A stretch of 64,000 nucleotides of DNA from assembly GCF_009720365.1 (NCBI RefSeq), contig NZ_WBZD01000043.1, forward strand, positions 1-64,000, given 5' to 3'. A model generated the notes under the pieces. The model did not search any database. It was not told the DNA's origin and saw only the letters and a program-made list of their open reading frames with translations. A program made the position numbers and the translations under genes. Source of the stretch: Catellatospora paridis (GTDB taxonomy: Bacteria; Actinomycetota; Actinomycetes; Mycobacteriales; Micromonosporaceae). Positions 9,229 through 19,402 of the stretch are shown here, in pieces. The stretch's first letter is position 1, and every line of letters starts with the position of its first letter.

Positions 9229-9284
9229 TCATGAACTTGTGGCAGCGACACGCCGTCGAACCTGCCCATAAGTTCATGATCGAC
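9224..9284. repeat. 61-bp palindromic repeat, copy 2
   Basis: The arms read GTTGATCATGAACTTGTGG and CCATAAGTTCATGATCGAC. It matches copy 1 at 1183-1243 in length, arms and most of the loop, in the same orientation. It lies between the convergent alditol oxidase and sirtuin genes and includes the oxidase stop codon. Confidence 0.85.
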
Positions 9285-9298
9285 GCGGGTGGGGTGGG

Positions 9299-10159
9299 TC
9301 AGGCGAGGGTTTCGGTGAGGCGGTGGCCGGCGAGGTGGTGGACGAGGGCGGGGAGGGCCTGACCTAGGGGGGCGTCGAGGGTGAGGGTGGCCTGGGCGTC
9401 GGAGCGGGTGGCGCCGCGGTTGACGATGGCGACGGGGATGCCGAGCTTGACCGCGCGGATGACGAAGCGGCGGCCGGACATGACGGTCAGCGACGAGCCG
9501 AGGACCAGCAGCAGGCGGGAGCGTTCGACCAGGTCGAAGCACTGCTGCACGCGGGTGGGCGGCACGGTTTCGCCGAAGAAGACCACGTCGGGCTTGAGCA
9601 TGCCGGCGTCGCAGCCTGCGCAGTCGACGGTGCCGAAGCCGGCCAGCTCGTCGTCACCGAACTCGACGTCGCCGTCGGGGTGCACGGCGGTGATCCGGGC
9701 CGAGAAGCCCGGGTTGACGCGGTGCAGCCGCCGGTCCAGCTCGGCGCGCGGGGTGACGTCGCCGCAGCCGAGGCAGATCACCCGATCCAGGCTGCCGTGC
9801 AGCTCGATGACGCCCTCGGCCCCCGCGGCCTGGTGCAGGCCGTCGACGTTCTGGGTGACGATGCCCGACAGCAGCCCGTGCCGCTGGAGCGCCGCGACGG
9901 ACTGGTGGCCGGTGTTGGGCGAGGCGCGCGCGATGGTCCGCCAGCCGAGGTGGCTGCGCGCCCAGTAGCGCACCCGGGACTGCGGTTCACGGGTGAACGC
10001 CTGATAGGTCATGGGGGCGTGGCGGCGCTGCACGCCATCCGGCCCGCGATAGTCGGGAATGCCGGACTCGGTGGACAATCCGGCACCGCTGAGGACGGCG
10101 ACGCCGCCCTCGGCCATCATCGCGGCGAGCTCCGCGACGCGCTCTTTCGTGGCATGCAC
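9299..10159 (-). CDS. Sir2-type NAD-dependent protein deacylase
   Basis: A sirtuin of 286 residues that should remove acyl groups from lysine using NAD, releasing nicotinamide and O-acyl-ADP-ribose. Visible motifs are the NAD-binding GAGLSTESGIPDYRG at 25-39, TQNVDGLH at 102-109, the catalytic His121 in ELHG, and the zinc ligands Cys129, Cys132, Cys180 and Cys183. The start is GTG at 10159. It is divergent from the chitinase gene and convergent with the alditol oxidase gene. Nothing in the context identifies its substrate; acetyl-CoA synthetase is a common sirtuin target in bacteria. Confidence 0.95.
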   Translation of the reverse strand: MHATKERVAELAAMMAEGGVAVLSGAGLSTESGIPDYRGPDGVQRRHAPMTYQAFTREPQSRVRYWARSHLGWRTIARASPNTGHQSVAALQRHGLLSGIVTQNVDGLHQAAGAEGVIELHGSLDRVICLGCGDVTPRAELDRRLHRVNPGFSARITAVHPDGDVEFGDDELAGFGTVDCAGCDAGMLKPDVVFFGETVPPTRVQQCFDLVERSRLLLVLGSSLTVMSGRRFVIRAVKLGIPVAIVNRGATRSDAQATLTLDAPLGQALPALVHHLAGHRLTETLA

Positions 10160-10322
10160 CCTGCCATGCTGCCTCGGTGCCCGGCCCGCGACCAGCGGCG
10201 GGTGTCACGGTCGCAGCGCGGCGCAATAGATCATTGATGACCGTCTTTACTATTAGGTTTGTTTAATTTATGTTGGCGATTACATGAAGTCAGCCTGCAT
10301 CCCCCAAGGTAGGTGGTAGCTC
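10160..10322. promoter_or_regulatory. Divergent AT-rich promoter region, sirtuin and chitinase
   Basis: Bases 10226-10275 are unusually AT-rich for this genome (TTTACTATTAGGTTTGTTTA), as expected of a promoter region. I could not place a convincing -35/-10 pair. AAGGTAGGTGG upstream of 10323 is the chitinase ribosome binding site. No DasR-type site is evident. Confidence 0.45.
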
Positions 10323-12068
<1,746 letters not shown>

Positions 12069-12090
12069 CGCGTTTCGTCCCACCACATCG

Positions 12091-12128
12091 GAGCGGCAGG
12101 CGCCTTTCCCACGGGGCGCCTGCCGCTC
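12091..12128 (+). terminator. Chitinase terminator
   Basis: Perfect 14-bp stem (GAGCGGCAGGCGCC and its complement) with a 10-base loop, 22 bases after the chitinase stop codon. Confidence 0.88.
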
Positions 12129-12219
12129 TCCCGTCCCCGGTGGACGGACCACCTGGCCGAACGGTCGGCGCAGGCGCTTGCGTACCATCTCGGCAGCCCT
12201 TCGTCACCAGGAGTAGCCG

Positions 12220-12639
12220 ATGTCGACCGCGGAATCCCCGGCCCCGCTGAAGCGCACCAGCACGATCGTCACCATCGTGGCCACGGTCCTGGGCACCGTC
12301 CTGGCGTACCTGTCGCTTGCCGCCGCGGTGAAGTGGCCGCCGTTCTCACCGTCCCCGTCGGTCGCCGTGGTGAAGGGCGCGCACCCGCGCAACGACAACT
12401 GCCCCGGATCGTCCTGCGCCTTCGTCAGCGTGCGGCTGGAGAACTTCGCGCCGGGCAGCGTCGTGCGGTGCACCTTCACCAGCGCGGAGGGTGCCGAGTT
12501 CTTCGGGCCCTATGATGCGCTGATCGACGACGAGGGCAACCACGCCGGTCAGAGCACGAACTACTACGGCCAGCCCGCCGGCTGGGTGAGCGCCATGTGC
12601 GGCGAGGCGACCGGCTCGCTCAAGCCCTGGGGCAACTGA
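12220..12639 (+). CDS. Small membrane-anchored protein of unknown function
   Basis: 139 residues. One hydrophobic segment at about 16-38 (TIVTIVATVLGTVLAYLSLAA) anchors a small extracytoplasmic domain with four cysteines (NDNCPGSSCAF, VVRCTF, SAMCGEA), which could form two disulfides. AGGAG lies six bases before the ATG. It resembles no family I can name; the domain has the look of a small beta-sandwich. It is flanked by terminators on both sides, so it is transcribed alone. Confidence 0.75.
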   Translation: MSTAESPAPLKRTSTIVTIVATVLGTVLAYLSLAAAVKWPPFSPSPSVAVVKGAHPRNDNCPGSSCAFVSVRLENFAPGSVVRCTFTSAEGAEFFGPYDALIDDEGNHAGQSTNYYGQPAGWVSAMCGEATGSLKPWGN

Positions 12640-12667
12640 CCGGTCCGGACGGTGACCGCTTGATCCG

Positions 12668-12689
12668 CCGTGGGACCGGCGTCCCACGG
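12668..12689 (+). terminator. Terminator after the small membrane protein
   Basis: Perfect 9-bp stem CCGTGGGAC/GTCCCACGG with a CGGC loop, 28 bases after the stop codon. The remaining 300 bases up to 13006 contain no gene that I can support. Confidence 0.75.
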
Positions 12690-13006
12690 AGTGGAAGAAA
12701 CCGACCTGCATCACGTGATCTCTGACACTTTTCGCCAGCTCCGCGAACCACGGTCAGGAACAGTGCCGACGGGTCGAGCGGGCATGTCCCATCTCGACCG
12801 AGCCGCGTGTGCGGCAAGCCGATGACCTGTGCATGCACTGCCGCTGAGGAGGGCGTTCCGGTGGCATGCCGGGCCGGTCGCCGCCGCCCTCCCCCCGCGA
12901 CCGCCCGCCGCGGCGACACCTCCACCGCATCGCGTCGATGGCGCGCGGGGCCTACGGTGCTCAGTCGTTGGTTTGAACCCCGCAGATCAGGTGAATGGAT
13001 CCACAC

Positions 13007-13870
13007 GTGAGCGACCCCTACGCCCAGCCTCCCGGCCAGCCCGACCCGTACGGCCCCCCGAGCGACCCGTACGCGCAGCCGGTCTCTCCTCCGCCCGCGC
13101 AGCCGTACGGCGCGCCGGGGCACCAGCCGTACGGCGGCCAGCCGGCCTACGGCCAACAGCCCTACGGGCAGCCCGGCTACGCGCAGCAGCCGCCGGCCAA
13201 GTCCAAGAAGGGCCTCATCATCGGCATCGTCGCCGGTGTCGTGGTGCTGCTGCTGCTCCTGTGCGGGGTCGGCGTCGCACTGCTCGTCAACGCCGACGAC
13301 GACCCGGTCACCCCGACCACGCCCACGCGCTCCTCGGCACCCGGGACGTCCGCGGCGGCCCCGCCGCCGGGCAACAACAACGCGATCACCGCGGACTCCT
13401 CCAGCGACTTCGGCGACGTGTGCCAGGGCGGCGCGATCCTCAACGCGGCCGAGTACACCACCCCGGCCTCGGCCAAGGCGTACGTCTTCGGCAACAGCCC
13501 GACCCGGCTGACCAGCTGGAGCTCCAAGTCCCTCGACTCGCGGGCGTCCTACTACGCGAAGTCCGCGGACTACGCGCAGGTGAGCGTCGTCGGCTGCCTG
13601 AGCTACGTCGAGGGCAGCGAGGCCGCCGGGCAGAAGTGCCCCATCAAGGCCAGCGACGGCACGAAGCTGACCGTGGACTACCTGTCCTCGCGCTACTCGC
13701 TGACCTTCCACAACGCCAGGACCGGCGAGAAGATCGGCGACGGCGGCACCGTCAACGCACCGGCCAACCGCTGCCCGTCCTTCCTGACCTACAGCAAGGA
13801 GACGCTGAAGTCGTACGCGTCGCCGGACAGCGCCTCGATCGACGCCGCGGTCAAGAAGATGCTCTCCTGA
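13007..13870 (+). CDS. Membrane protein with Pro/Tyr/Gln-rich cytoplasmic tail and extracytoplasmic domain
   Basis: About 287 residues. The N-terminal 60 residues are low-complexity repeats of the YGQP/YAQP type. A transmembrane helix follows (GLIIGIVAGVVVLLLLLCGVG), then a Thr/Pro-rich linker and a folded extracytoplasmic domain of about 160 residues with four Cys. This architecture is common in actinobacterial envelope proteins, with no defined function. I prefer the GTG at 13007 (start VSDPYAQP) to the ATG at 12995, which has AGGTGA too close to it. A strong terminator lies directly downstream. The function is unknown. Confidence 0.8.
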   Translation: MSDPYAQPPGQPDPYGPPSDPYAQPVSPPPAQPYGAPGHQPYGGQPAYGQQPYGQPGYAQQPPAKSKKGLIIGIVAGVVVLLLLLCGVGVALLVNADDDPVTPTTPTRSSAPGTSAAAPPPGNNNAITADSSSDFGDVCQGGAILNAAEYTTPASAKAYVFGNSPTRLTSWSSKSLDSRASYYAKSADYAQVSVVGCLSYVEGSEAAGQKCPIKASDGTKLTVDYLSSRYSLTFHNARTGEKIGDGGTVNAPANRCPSFLTYSKETLKSYASPDSASIDAAVKKMLS

Positions 13871-13888
13871 TCATCCTGCCCGGCCTGG

Positions 13889-13920
13889 ACGGCCGCGTCC
13901 CGCCACCGGGACGCGGCCGT
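13889..13920 (+). terminator. Terminator
   Basis: Perfect 13-bp stem ACGGCCGCGTCCC with its complement and a 6-base loop, 18 bases after the stop of the Pro-rich membrane protein. Confidence 0.87.
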
Positions 13921-13968
13921 CGCTATTTCTCGAGGCGCGTCATGCCGCGCGTATGCGAGGATGCGCCG

Positions 13969-14535
13969 GTGGCGAGCTACCTGGAGACGTCGCGGCTGAT
14001 CCTGCGCCGGTTCACCGCCGATGACGTGGACGCGCTGTACGACCTCGACGCCGACCCGGCGGTCACCCGGTTCATCAACGGCGGCAGGCCCACGCCCCGC
14101 GCGGAGATCCGCGACGAGCTGCTCCCCCGGTTCCTCGCCCAGTACGACGAGGTCCCCGGTTTCGGCCGGTGGGCGGCGATCGAGAAGGCGACGGGGGCGT
14201 TCCTGGGCTGGTTCGCGCTGACCGCCGAACCGGACGAGCCGGGCACCGCCGAGCTGGGCTACCGGCTCCGGCGGGAGGCCTGGGGCCGCGGATACGCCAC
14301 CGAGGGGTCGCGGGCGCTGGTCGACAACGGCTTCACCGAGCTGGGCATGCGCCGGGTCACCGCGAACACGATGACGGTCAACACCGGCTCGCGGCGGGTG
14401 ATGGAGAAGACCGGCCTGCGCTTCCTGCGCACGTTCTTCCTCGACTGGCCGGACCAGATCGAGGGCGGCGAGCACGGCGACGTGGAGTACGAACTGCGCC
14501 ACGAGCAGTGGGCGCAGGACCGGGCCGCCCGCTGA
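13969..14535 (+). CDS. GNAT N-acetyltransferase (RimJ/RimL type)
   Basis: Acetyl-CoA-dependent acetyltransferase of 188 residues in the RimJ/RimL-like branch, which usually acetylates N-terminal amino groups of proteins or small amines. ETSRLILRRFTADDVDAL is the typical N-terminus. The acetyl-CoA pyrophosphate loop is RREAWGRGYATEG, followed by ANTMTVNTGSRRVMEKTG. The GTG at 13969 has GAGG eight bases upstream; an ATG at 13942 is the alternative and would add nine residues. It lies behind a terminator and convergent with the lipoprotein hydrolase. The substrate is unknown. Confidence 0.9.
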   Translation: MASYLETSRLILRRFTADDVDALYDLDADPAVTRFINGGRPTPRAEIRDELLPRFLAQYDEVPGFGRWAAIEKATGAFLGWFALTAEPDEPGTAELGYRLRREAWGRGYATEGSRALVDNGFTELGMRRVTANTMTVNTGSRRVMEKTGLRFLRTFFLDWPDQIEGGEHGDVEYELRHEQWAQDRAAR

Positions 14536-14597
14536 AGCACCGCCCGCCGCGGGCTCCCGTCCCCCGGGCGGCCCGGTCCGAGCCGGCAGGGCCGGTG

Positions 14598-14630
14598 GCG
14601 GCCGGCCGGTCCGCCGATCCGGCCGGCCGC
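14598..14630. terminator. Bidirectional terminator between convergent genes
   Basis: Perfect 12-bp stem GCGGCCGGCCGG with its complement and a 9-base loop, between the GNAT gene and the lipoprotein hydrolase gene. Flanking CCGGCAG/CTGCCGG can extend it. Confidence 0.8.
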
Positions 14631-14639
14631 CTGCCGGTG

Positions 14640-15386
14640 CTACGCGGTGGCGGCTGCCGGGTCGGTCAGGAAGGCCAGCAGCAGCGTGTTCATGGCGTCG
14701 TCGAGCAGTCCGACGCCGTGGTAGGAGGACGCCGGCAGCAGCAGCTTCTTGTTCGTCGAGACCGACAGCCCGTGCAGTTCCCGGGCGGCGTCGGCGAACC
14801 GGGCCTCGTTGGCCCCGGCCGCGATGATGACCGGCACGGCCAGCTTGGCCACGGCGGTGCGGGCGTCGGCGTCGTACACGGTCGGCGCGGACAGGCTGAC
14901 CACGCCGTTCACCGGCGGGGTCACCCCCGCAGCCGCGGCCAGGGCGATGGTGCCGCCGCGCGACGCCCCGACGACGAAGACCCGCTTGGCTCCGGTGGCG
15001 CGCAGGTGTGCCACCGCCGCCTGCGCGAACTCGACCGCGTCGCGGGAGTCGACGTCCACCGCCAGCGCCCGGTGGCCCTTGCCGGTCACCAGCGCGGCGA
15101 AGCTCGACCACTGGCACAACCCGGCGTCGGCCTGGTGCAGCAGCACCACGCCGGTCTCGCCCTGCCCGGTCTGCCACGCGGCGGTCAGGTCGTGCTTGGC
15201 GTTCTCGATCGCGACGAGCTGGCCGCGGTCGCTGACGCAGGGCGCATCGGCGTCGTCGATCACCCGCTGGCGCGCGGCCGCGGCCGGGTCGGGCGGCGAC
15301 GCGGGCTGCTCCCCGCCACAGGCGCCAGTGCCGATCACCATCGCGGCCAGCGCCACCAGCGCGGCCGTTCTCCACGTTGTCCTCAT
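14640..15386 (-). CDS. Alpha/beta-hydrolase lipoprotein
   Basis: A putative exported esterase or lipase-like hydrolase of 248 residues. The N-terminus has a signal segment with lipobox GTGAC (Cys after about 21 residues), so the protein should be membrane-tethered. The nucleophile elbow is GASRGG, preceded by KRVFVVGAS; HGV near the C-terminus probably carries the catalytic His. The ATG at 15386 has GAGGTG at good spacing; a GTG two codons earlier is possible. It lies 54 bases downstream of the GlxA-type regulator on the same strand and could be cotranscribed with it. The substrate is not predictable. Confidence 0.85.
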   Translation of the reverse strand: MRTTWRTAALVALAAMVIGTGACGGEQPASPPDPAAAARQRVIDDADAPCVSDRGQLVAIENAKHDLTAAWQTGQGETGVVLLHQADAGLCQWSSFAALVTGKGHRALAVDVDSRDAVEFAQAAVAHLRATGAKRVFVVGASRGGTIALAAAAGVTPPVNGVVSLSAPTVYDADARTAVAKLAVPVIIAAGANEARFADAARELHGLSVSTNKKLLLPASSYHGVGLLDDAMNTLLLAFLTDPAAATA

Positions 15387-15426
15387 ACCCACCTCGATCC
15401 GGTGGGTACGTGATCCCGTGGGGTCC

Positions 15427-15444
15427 TTTCCTAAAGTTTCCTAA
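15427..15444. promoter_or_regulatory. Direct repeat TTTCCTAA upstream of the hydrolase
   Basis: TTTCCTAA occurs at 15427-15434 and again at 15437-15444, ten bases apart, about one helical turn. It overlaps the regulator stop codon and lies 41-58 bases upstream of the hydrolase start. It may be a binding site or promoter element for the hydrolase. No regulator can be assigned. Confidence 0.4.
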
Positions 15445-16415
15445 CTGTTATCTGCGCACGCCCGGCGGCGGAACGTCTGGCGGTAGGTCTGCGGGGAGAT
15501 CGAGGTGAACCGGCGGAAGTGCTGGCGCATGTTGACCGCCGAACCGAAGCCGGTGCGCCAGGCGATGCGCTCCACCGGCTCGTCGGTGGTCTCCAGCAGC
15601 TCCTGTGCCCGGCGGATGCGCTGCTCGAGGACCCACTGCAGCGGGCTGACCCCGAGGTTGTCGCGGAACCGGCGGGCGAACGTCCGCGGGCTCAGCTGCG
15701 CCTGCCTCGCCAGGTCGGCCACGGTCAGCGGCTGGTCGAGGCGGTCGCGGGCCCAGTCGAGCACGGGCGCGATCTCCGACTTGGCCTCGCCGCGCGCCAG
15801 CGGGTGGGCGAACTGCGCCTGGCCGCCCTCGCGGTGCGGCGGCACCACCATGCGCCGGGCCACCTCGTTGGCCACCGCCGCGCCGAAGTCGTTGCGCACC
15901 AGGTGCAGGCACAGGTCGATGGCGGATCCGGTGCCCGCCGAAGTGAGCACGTCGCCCTCGTCGACGTAGAGCACCTCCTGGTCGACCTTCACCTCGGGGA
16001 AGCGGTTGGCGAAGTCGACGATGTTCATCCAGTGCGTGGTGGCCCGCCGCCCGTCGAGCAGGCCGGCCGCGGCCAGCACGTATGCGCCGCTGCAGATGGA
16101 GGCGATGCGCGCGCCGCGGGCGTGCGCCCGGCGCACCGCCTCGACGACGGCCGGCGGGGGCCCGCACTGCACCATCCGGTTGCAGGCGGGAATGATCACC
16201 GTGTCGGCGTCGTCGAGCCCTTCCAGGCCGTACTTCGGCTGCACGGTCAGCCCGCCGCGCACCGACAGCAGGCCGGGCTCGGCGGCACACAGGCGTAGCT
16301 CATACCAGGGATCCACCAGGTCGGAGCGGTCGATGCCGAACACCTCGCACGGCACCGCCAGCTCGAACACCGGGATGTCGTCGGTCAGGGCCAGGGCGAC
16401 CACGTGCCGCTTCAT
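15441..16415 (-). CDS. GlxA family transcriptional regulator (DJ-1/PfpI plus AraC domains)
   Basis: 324 residues. Residues 1-190 form a DJ-1/PfpI-like domain, with the nucleophile-elbow Cys in ASICSGAYVLAAAGLL. Residues about 215-315 are an AraC-type DNA-binding domain with two helix-turn-helix units (LTVADLARQAQLSPRTFARRF and RIAWRTGFGSAVNMRQHFR). Such proteins activate nearby genes in response to an unknown small molecule. It is divergent from an amino-acid permease gene, a likely target, and followed closely by the alpha/beta-hydrolase gene. The 70-base divergent gap carries TGGCAGGA and its complement, a possible operator. Confidence 0.93.
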   Translation of the reverse strand: MKRHVVALALTDDIPVFELAVPCEVFGIDRSDLVDPWYELRLCAAEPGLLSVRGGLTVQPKYGLEGLDDADTVIIPACNRMVQCGPPPAVVEAVRRAHARGARIASICSGAYVLAAAGLLDGRRATTHWMNIVDFANRFPEVKVDQEVLYVDEGDVLTSAGTGSAIDLCLHLVRNDFGAAVANEVARRMVVPPHREGGQAQFAHPLARGEAKSEIAPVLDWARDRLDQPLTVADLARQAQLSPRTFARRFRDNLGVSPLQWVLEQRIRRAQELLETTDEPVERIAWRTGFGSAVNMRQHFRRFTSISPQTYRQTFRRRACADNS

Positions 16416-16449
16416 GGCAGGATCCTATCGCACTGCGGCATTCCTGCCA
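16415..16449. promoter_or_regulatory. Inverted repeat in the glxA-like/permease divergent region
   Basis: TGGCAGGA (16415-16422) and TCCTGCCA (16442-16449) are 8-bp perfect complements whose centres are 27 bp apart, starting at the regulator ATG. It may be the regulator's own binding site; the evidence is position only. Confidence 0.4.
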
Positions 16450-16485
16450 CTGTTGTGATCACCCCGGACAGGACACGCTCTAACC

Positions 16486-17775
16486 ATGACCGAGACCCTC
16501 CACCGGCCGCAGGCACCCACTGCAGCCACTCACCCGCACGCCGGACGGCTCACCACGGCCCAGGGCGCGGCGCTCTACGTCGGCGCGGTGCTCGGCACCG
16601 GCGTCATCGCGCTACCCGCGCTGGCCGCCCAGACCGCCGGACCCGCCTCGCTGATCGCCTGGCTGGGCCTGGTGCTGCTGTCCATCCCGCTGGCCATGAC
16701 CTTCGCCGCGCTCGGCGCCCGCCACCCCGACGCGGGCGGCGTCTCCACCTACGTCCGGCTCGCCTTCGGACCCCGGGCCGCCGGGGCGATCGGCTGGTGC
16801 TTCTACTTCGCGGTGCCCGCCGGGGCCCCCGCCGCCGCCATGTTCGCCGGGGCGTACGTCGAGGCCGCGCTCGGCGGCGGGCAGCGCACCGTGCTGCTCA
16901 CCGCGGCCGTGCTGATGCTCGCGGTCACCGTCACCAACGTCTTCGGGGTCACCGTCTCCGGCCGCGTCCAGCTGGTGCTCGCGGTGCTGCTGGTCGCGCT
17001 GCTGCTGACCGCCGTGATCAGCGCCGCTCCGCACGGCGACACCGCCAACCTGCGGCCGTTCGCGCCGCACGGCTGGCTCGCCGTCGTGCCTGCGGCCGCG
17101 CTGCTGGTGTGGAGCTTCGCCGGCTGGGAGGCGATCACGCATCTGGCCGCGGACTTCCGGCGGCCTGAACGCGACCTCCCCCGCGCCGCCGCCATCGCGG
17201 TCGCGGTCGTCGGCGTGCTGTACCTGGCCGTGGCCGGGGCGGGCATCCTGGTGCTCGGCCCGGACGCCACCGCGGACGCGCCGCTGGCCCGGCTGCTGGC
17301 GATCGGGCTCGGCGGGCCGGCGAGCGCACTGGCCGCGGCGGCCGCGCTGCTGCTGACCTTCGGCACCATGAACGCCTACTACGGCAGTGCCGCCAAGCTC
17401 GGTGCGGCGCTGGGCCGCGACGGTGCGCTGCCCGCCTGGCTGGCCCGCGGCGCGACCGCCGGTGACGTGCCCCGGCGCAGCCTCGCCGTCATCTCGGGCC
17501 TGTCCGCGGTGTCCATGGCCGTGGTCGCGCTGACCGGCACCGGAGCGGAGCCGCTGGTTCTGCTGTCCACCGGGGCGTTCGTCGCGGTGTACGCCCTGGG
17601 TGCCGCGTCGGCGCTGCGGCTGCTGCCGCGCGGCTCGGCCGCCCGCAAGCACGCGATGGTCGCGTTGATCGCGGTCGTCGGCCTGCTGGCCACCACCGGC
17701 TGGTATCTGCTCTGGCCCCTGGTCCTGACCGCCGGTGCCCTCCTCTACCACCGCCACCGCATCACCCGGCCTTGA
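16486..17775 (+). CDS. APC family amino-acid permease
   Basis: An integral membrane protein of 429 residues with about 12 hydrophobic helices. It belongs to the amino acid-polyamine-organocation superfamily. TM1 carries the helix-breaking GAVLGTGVIALPALAA. TM6 carries WSFAGWEAITHLAADFRRPERDLPRA, the family signature with the conserved charged segment after TM6. It should import or exchange an amino acid or related amine by proton coupling. The gene is divergent from a GlxA-type regulator, which may control it. It ends in a bidirectional terminator shared with the convergent lipoprotein gene. The substrate cannot be told. Confidence 0.93.
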   Translation: MTETLHRPQAPTAATHPHAGRLTTAQGAALYVGAVLGTGVIALPALAAQTAGPASLIAWLGLVLLSIPLAMTFAALGARHPDAGGVSTYVRLAFGPRAAGAIGWCFYFAVPAGAPAAAMFAGAYVEAALGGGQRTVLLTAAVLMLAVTVTNVFGVTVSGRVQLVLAVLLVALLLTAVISAAPHGDTANLRPFAPHGWLAVVPAAALLVWSFAGWEAITHLAADFRRPERDLPRAAAIAVAVVGVLYLAVAGAGILVLGPDATADAPLARLLAIGLGGPASALAAAAALLLTFGTMNAYYGSAAKLGAALGRDGALPAWLARGATAGDVPRRSLAVISGLSAVSMAVVALTGTGAEPLVLLSTGAFVAVYALGAASALRLLPRGSAARKHAMVALIAVVGLLATTGWYLLWPLVLTAGALLYHRHRITRP

Positions 17776-17795
17776 CGGCCGACCGCCCACCTGGG

Positions 17796-17839
17796 CGAAG
17801 CTCCGTCCGCGCCGGGGAGGCAGCGTGGACGGAGCTTCG
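17796..17839. terminator. Bidirectional terminator
   Basis: Perfect 13-bp stem CGAAGCTCCGTCC with its complement and an 18-base loop, midway between the convergent permease and lipoprotein genes. Confidence 0.87.
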
Positions 17840-17862
17840 TCATCGGGCCGCGGGCGGCTCGG

Positions 17863-18732
17863 TCACTTGCCGAGCGACTCGCAGCCGGTCTCGTCGGGCA
17901 GCAGCGGGCGCAGGGTGACGGTCCAGTCCTTGCCGCCCGAGGTCCACTTGGTGATCGCGGTCGCCTTGGCCGCGGCCGCGAGCACCGCGGGTGCCTCCTT
18001 GTCGGCCACCACACAGCCCAGGCTCAGGCCCTCGCCCAGCGAGGCGCCGGGCAGCGCCGGGCCGGGCCAGGCCACAGCGGGGCCGGCGTCGACGCCCGCG
18101 CCCGGGTCCTGCCACGCGGCGGCGACGGCCGCGACCTTGGTCGGGGTGTACTGCTCGACCGGGCCGACCTTGCCGGCGCCGAGCGAGGTGTCCAGGTCGG
18201 TCAGCTCCTTGATCAGGTCCAGCAGCTTGCGCCGCGCCTGCTCCTGGGCGGGGGTCAGCCCGGCGTTGGTCATGTCGTCGAGCAGCGCGTACGCCTCGGT
18301 CTTCTTGACGCCGTCGGCGGTGGTGACGACGATCCGGGTGTTCGGCAGGTCGGTGACGCCCGGGGTGCCGAGGTCGGTCGGCTGGCCGACGCCCGCCCGC
18401 AGCGCCTTGGCGACCAGCGACTGCACGTCGCCGCTGGAGATCCGGCGCACCTGGATGTTGGGCAGCGCGCGGCCCGGATACTCCATGGTGGTGGGACCCT
18501 GGGTGATCACACGGCCGTCCGCGTACACACTGACCGCCGGGAGCCGGGTCAGGTTGACCGTCGCGGGCACGAAGCCGCCGACGTGGTCCACGCGCAGCGC
18601 GACCGTGTCGCCACCGGGGAACGAGAAGCCGCCGCCCTCGCCGTCGGCGGCGTCGGTCGGACGCCCACACCCGGCAGCCAGCAGCACGAGCGACGCGAGC
18701 GCCACCCGCAGTCCTAGAGTCGTAGCCTTCAT
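17863..18732 (-). CDS. Lipoprotein of unknown function
   Basis: 289 residues. The N-terminus MKATTLGLRVALASLVLLAA ends in the lipobox AAGC, so the mature protein is a lipoprotein starting GRPTDAADGEGG. The remainder is a soluble extracytoplasmic domain. It has a conserved-looking region with the pattern of secreted actinobacterial proteins (VSVYADGRVITQGP; DLPNTRIVVTTADG) and two late Cys (LGCVVAD, TGCESLG). The ATG at 18732 is the only start that gives a clean signal peptide. I recognise no catalytic motif. It lies 76 bases downstream of the DUF402 gene on the same strand. Confidence 0.85.
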   Translation of the reverse strand: MKATTLGLRVALASLVLLAAGCGRPTDAADGEGGGFSFPGGDTVALRVDHVGGFVPATVNLTRLPAVSVYADGRVITQGPTTMEYPGRALPNIQVRRISSGDVQSLVAKALRAGVGQPTDLGTPGVTDLPNTRIVVTTADGVKKTEAYALLDDMTNAGLTPAQEQARRKLLDLIKELTDLDTSLGAGKVGPVEQYTPTKVAAVAAAWQDPGAGVDAGPAVAWPGPALPGASLGEGLSLGCVVADKEAPAVLAAAAKATAITKWTSGGKDWTVTLRPLLPDETGCESLGK

Positions 18733-18808
18733 GCCCCTGTGACCGCGCCGGTCGCGGTTCGGTTCCCGACCCTCGGGCAACTTTTCGCCCACACCCGCCG
18801 GCGCGGCG

Positions 18809-19300
18809 TCAGCCCAGGTCGGCGAAGCCGCCGGCGGCCAGTTCCGCCAGCTCGTCCAGCGCCTGCCAGGCCCGCGCCGCGGTATCGGGTTCGCGTTCGG
18901 TCAGCCCGCTGGCGAGGAACTCGTCCTCGTCCAGGCGCAGCGGCGCACTGCCGTCCGCGGGCACCCACAGGTCGAGGTCGAGGTCCTCGACCTCCAGCAC
19001 GCCGCCGCGGAGCACCGCCGGGCGGGCCACGTCGCAGTACCAGCCTTTGCGGACGCCGGACGCGTCACGGACCTCCTTGACGGCGTACCAGCGGTCGCGC
19101 CAGAAGTGCTCGGTGAAGACGTCACCCTGCCCGAAGCGTACGAAGCCGAAGTCGCGGGCCTGCGTGCCCGCCCACGGCGCCCGGACCACGAGGTGCGCGC
19201 CGTCGTCGGCGAGCACGTCCGCGGTGTAGCGGATCTTCTCCCGGCCCTCCTTGAGCAGGAGCACCTCGATCCGGCCGCCCGCGGCCAGCGCCTGCCCCAT
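18809..19300 (-). CDS. DUF402 domain protein
   Basis: 163 residues. The DUF402 core is visible: FTEHFWRDRWYAVKEV, GWYCDVARPA, and VEDLDLDLWVPADG. In this family the acidic Asp/Glu set binds divalent metal, and characterised members are nucleoside di- and triphosphate phosphatases or RNA-binding FAU-1-like proteins. The ATG at 19300 has AGGGGAG and GGA upstream. The activity here is inferred only from the family; the gene may share a transcript with the downstream lipoprotein. Confidence 0.87.
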   Translation of the reverse strand: MGQALAAGGRIEVLLLKEGREKIRYTADVLADDGAHLVVRAPWAGTQARDFGFVRFGQGDVFTEHFWRDRWYAVKEVRDASGVRKGWYCDVARPAVLRGGVLEVEDLDLDLWVPADGSAPLRLDEDEFLASGLTEREPDTAARAWQALDELAELAAGGFADLG

Positions 19301-19402
19301 GGTCCTACTCCCCTGCCCGCCGCGGGCCGGTTCCCGAGCCCGCCAGAATGATCTCCAGCTGACGCAGCGTACCGGGCACACGGCGGCGCGCACCGGGGTT
19401 TT

